A stretch of DNA of 30,376 bases from Chara braunii (Eukaryota > Streptophyta > Charophyceae > Charales > Characeae), in the NCBI GenBank assembly GCA_003427395.1, contig BFEA01000781.1, positions 575,357-605,732 on the forward strand. Direction: 5' to 3'. A program made the translations under genes and the position numbers. The notes under the pieces were generated by a model. The model made no database searches, had not been told where the DNA came from, and saw only the letters and a program-made list of their open reading frames with translations. This document shows, in pieces, positions 28,549 through 30,376 of this stretch; position 1 is the stretch's first letter, and each line of letters opens with the position of its first letter.

Positions 28549-29035
28549 CCGTTCAGGCGTTGTGCAGGGTACAGCTTACGGCAGTTTCCCGCTTAGGCAC
28601 TGCGCAGATTGCTGGGAGAAGTTGTCATTTCCCGCATATAACACAGGATGTCAACAATATCGATAGCTGCTCATATACAGAACAAAGTGTAGTCACTTAC
28701 TGTTCCCGTTCGTATATATAACAAAGGATACCTGCAGATCGTTACCTCTGTTCGCATATATAACTCGAAACATTTCTGAAAGCTCACCCTGGTACAATCA
28801 GCGAGTACCCTCATTTGTATAACATAAAAAATCCGTCGAGTGACTCTGTCAGCCCCGGTCTATCTTCAGTACCAGGCAGGGCATTTACTGTTCTTTGTTA
28901 CGTAGCCGAGAACCGCTCGATCACAACCGTCACTCGTATACACCGTAGGGTATAACTTATAGCAAACCCTGTTCATATACAACACAGGGTAAAGCTTAAT
29001 AGCAAACCCTGTTTGTATAGAGCGCATGATTGACT
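28549..29035. repeat. Degenerate tandem array, roughly 40-bp units
   Basis: Units carry variants of CCCGTTCGTATATAAC, then AGGGTA and AGCTTA.AGCA. The clearest neighbours are at about 28950-29025: CAAACCCTGTTCATATACAAC, ACAGGGTAAAGCTTAATAGC and CAAACCCTGTTTGTATA. Others lie near 28549, 28590, 28632, 28705 and 28750. They are strongly diverged, so old. The AGGGT/ACCCT halves within units can pair. Confidence 0.65.
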
Positions 29036-29150
29036 ACTAGACACGAGCACGGCCCGAGTAGGGCACACAATACCTCAAGCATTTGACTACCCGGACAAAT
29101 TTCAAACACCACTGAAAGCAGAGAGCACAACAATTAACCTTATTAACAAA

Positions 29151-29597
29151 CTAAACAAGCTGGATTCGTCTTCGAAGTGCTGGATCGGTTGTCTCCTTCT
29201 TCATCAGGACTCCCCCCCGCGCTGCACTTCCGTGTGGGCACTGAGCTGGCGCTGCTATCATTGGGGTCGCTGGTTCAGATTGGCACGTTGTGACAGCTGT
29301 GGGGTTTACTGCTGCTACTTCGTCGGCAGCCATAGCCAGGGTTATGAGGTGGCGAGGAGGAAGACGAAGACTCCTGCATACTTCGTTGAACACTTGTTTT
29401 CGGTTGTTCGGGGTCATTGTAAACGCGGTTCTGATTATTGGAACAAGTACTCTGGACTGACTGGAGGAGGACGGGGGATTGCAGAATTGAAATTCGTTTT
29501 TCAATTCTCTGTGTGTTTTGACTCTTGAGCTTCCGCTGTGCATATCTTCTCTCTGGTTTTGTGTGGATTTGCCTCCGAGTCTACTCTGCAATTGCAT
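29151..29597 (-). CDS. Unrecognised minus-strand reading frame, 148 codons
   Basis: Begins at 29597 and stops at 29151. It is Ser/Arg/Gln-rich for 50 codons, then has a helical segment around NRKQVFNEVCRSLRLPPRHL and an Ala/Pro/Thr-rich end. An internal ATG near codon 60 (MTPNNRKQ) could be the true start. There are no repeats inside and no family is recognised. The opposite strand carries a 98-codon frame over the same bases, so only one, or neither, is real. Confidence 0.35.
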   Translation of the reverse strand: MQLQSRLGGKSTQNQREDMHSGSSRVKTHRELKNEFQFCNPPSSSSQSRVLVPIIRTAFTMTPNNRKQVFNEVCRSLRLPPRHLITLAMAADEVAAVNPTAVTTCQSEPATPMIAAPAQCPHGSAARGGVLMKKETTDPALRRRIQLV

Positions 29598-30376
29598 GTG
29601 TGTATGGGAACGTGCGAATTCGTTGTGGATCGAGGTTCAATCAGGTACATGACAGCTCAGCAGATGGGATCTGAACAGATGAACTGGGTAGTACAGCAAT
29701 TGCTTAGGCACTATATCAAGCCTAGCCAGGACTTGGATGACTCTCATCGCTAGTCTGTAAAATAATGTTGTGCACAGTACTACCGGCCGGTCTCCATATC
29801 ACCTACATCTAGGGTGGAAGCCTAGGACGCTATTGGATGTTCTACTTGCATGGGTCCTGGAGACCATCTCACGCAAGTGTGTACATGCCATGCATCGTTC
29901 TCCCACACACAACGAACAGTAGTCTGATAATAGACAAAGGTAGAGAAGATGAGAACCNAGTTTCACAGCTTATATTATCAAAAATATGNATACAAAGTGT
30001 TTCAAAGTTTCCCTGAGTCCAGCGCTCATCAGCGCAACACCAATATCTTGCCAACTCATCAATATGCCTTCCAGTGAATCAGTGCTACCCCTGCAGATAG
30101 TCTCCAAGTCATCAATGTGGTCACCACTCATTAATGCCACCTCTGCAGATCACATCCAACTCAGGTAAGTATCTTCCATAGACAACCTTGAATGAACACT
30201 CTCAGCCTCAATCCCTTCCTCTTATGATGCATATACACTCTTCAATACTCATGAGGATCTACTCTGGATACTACTCATAGCTACATACTAACCCTCTACT
30301 TCTAATGCCAACTCGCTGGGCAGCTATGGCTGCATCACTTCCAGCATACAGGCATCTTCCTTCCTCCAGCGCATCT
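29598..30376. other. Right flank, no identified gene; splice-donor-like site at 30165
   Basis: Short frames only. CTGCAGAT recurs near 30091 and 30144, with TCATCAAT/TCATTAAT phrases, suggesting a weak repeat. CAG|GTAAGT at 30162-30170 matches the 5' splice consensus after a short + frame (29986-30168). Ambiguous bases lie at 29958 and 29989. Confidence 0.35.

Noticed and set aside
28549-29035. CRISPR-like spaced repeats
   Set aside because: Units are diverged and contiguous with no uniform spacers, and the DNA is eukaryotic.
27960-29725. CAAGGCTAG (27961) and CAAGCCTAG (29716) as a duplication bounding element F
   Set aside because: Nine bases with a mismatch over 1.7 kb is too weak to claim.

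Overview
This is eukaryotic nuclear DNA built mostly of dead retroelements nested inside one another. There are no bacterial operons, no rRNA or tRNA genes that I can see, and only a few short, unidentified non-transposon reading frames at the right end. A Penelope-like element with its GIY-YIG nuclease before the reverse transcriptase (RT), several plant-like LINE families and consensus-like splice sites suggest a green-lineage genome. A charophyte such as Chara is my best guess, an inference from architecture only. Scattered single Ns and a 230-base N gap show a draft assembly.

Layout, left to right. (1) 1-3.3 kb: non-coding, G-rich and T-rich sequence that may be one 3.2-kb poly-A element (E), bounded by an 11-12 bp repeat. 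(2) 3.4-9.15 kb: a decayed LINE (C) running rightwards, split by a 2,149-bp non-autonomous poly-A element (D, 5530-7678) with a perfect 15-bp target-site duplication. (3) 9374-25489: a Penelope-like element (PLE, G) with about 455-bp direct terminal repeats. Its coding part (9995-13968) has, in order, a zinc knuckle, a coiled coil, a small helical domain, a GIY-YIG endonuclease and a telomerase-like RT, all broken by stops and frameshifts. (4) The right PLE repeat is split exactly at 14799/25433 by a 5'-truncated LINE (A). LINE A is itself split at 17438/21630 by an opposite-strand LINE (B) flanked by an imperfect 12-bp duplication. This gives three nesting levels, PLE > A > B, and a clear relative chronology. 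(5) 23.3-25.3 kb: LINE A's long 3' region, holding three families of tandem repeats and then a structured 3' tail with poly-A. (6) 25.5-25.9 kb: a coding-like open stretch on + that ends in overlapping AATAAA signals, perhaps a terminal exon. (7) 26.4-27.6 kb: two unrecognised minus-strand reading frames, one interrupted. (8) 27.97-28.12 kb: a third copy (F, minus) of the D/E 3' tail, then a degenerate array of roughly 40-bp repeats and a little-characterised right flank.

The main new observation is a shared structured 3' end. The tails of D, E and F carry hairpins whose stems change in a compensatory way while the loop keeps AATAGAT. The tail of LINE A, which once encoded endonuclease and RT, carries the same second hairpin with a different, still paired stem. 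This suggests that the non-autonomous elements were copied by LINE-A-like machinery recognising RNA structure. The PLE with permuted domain order is the second point of interest.
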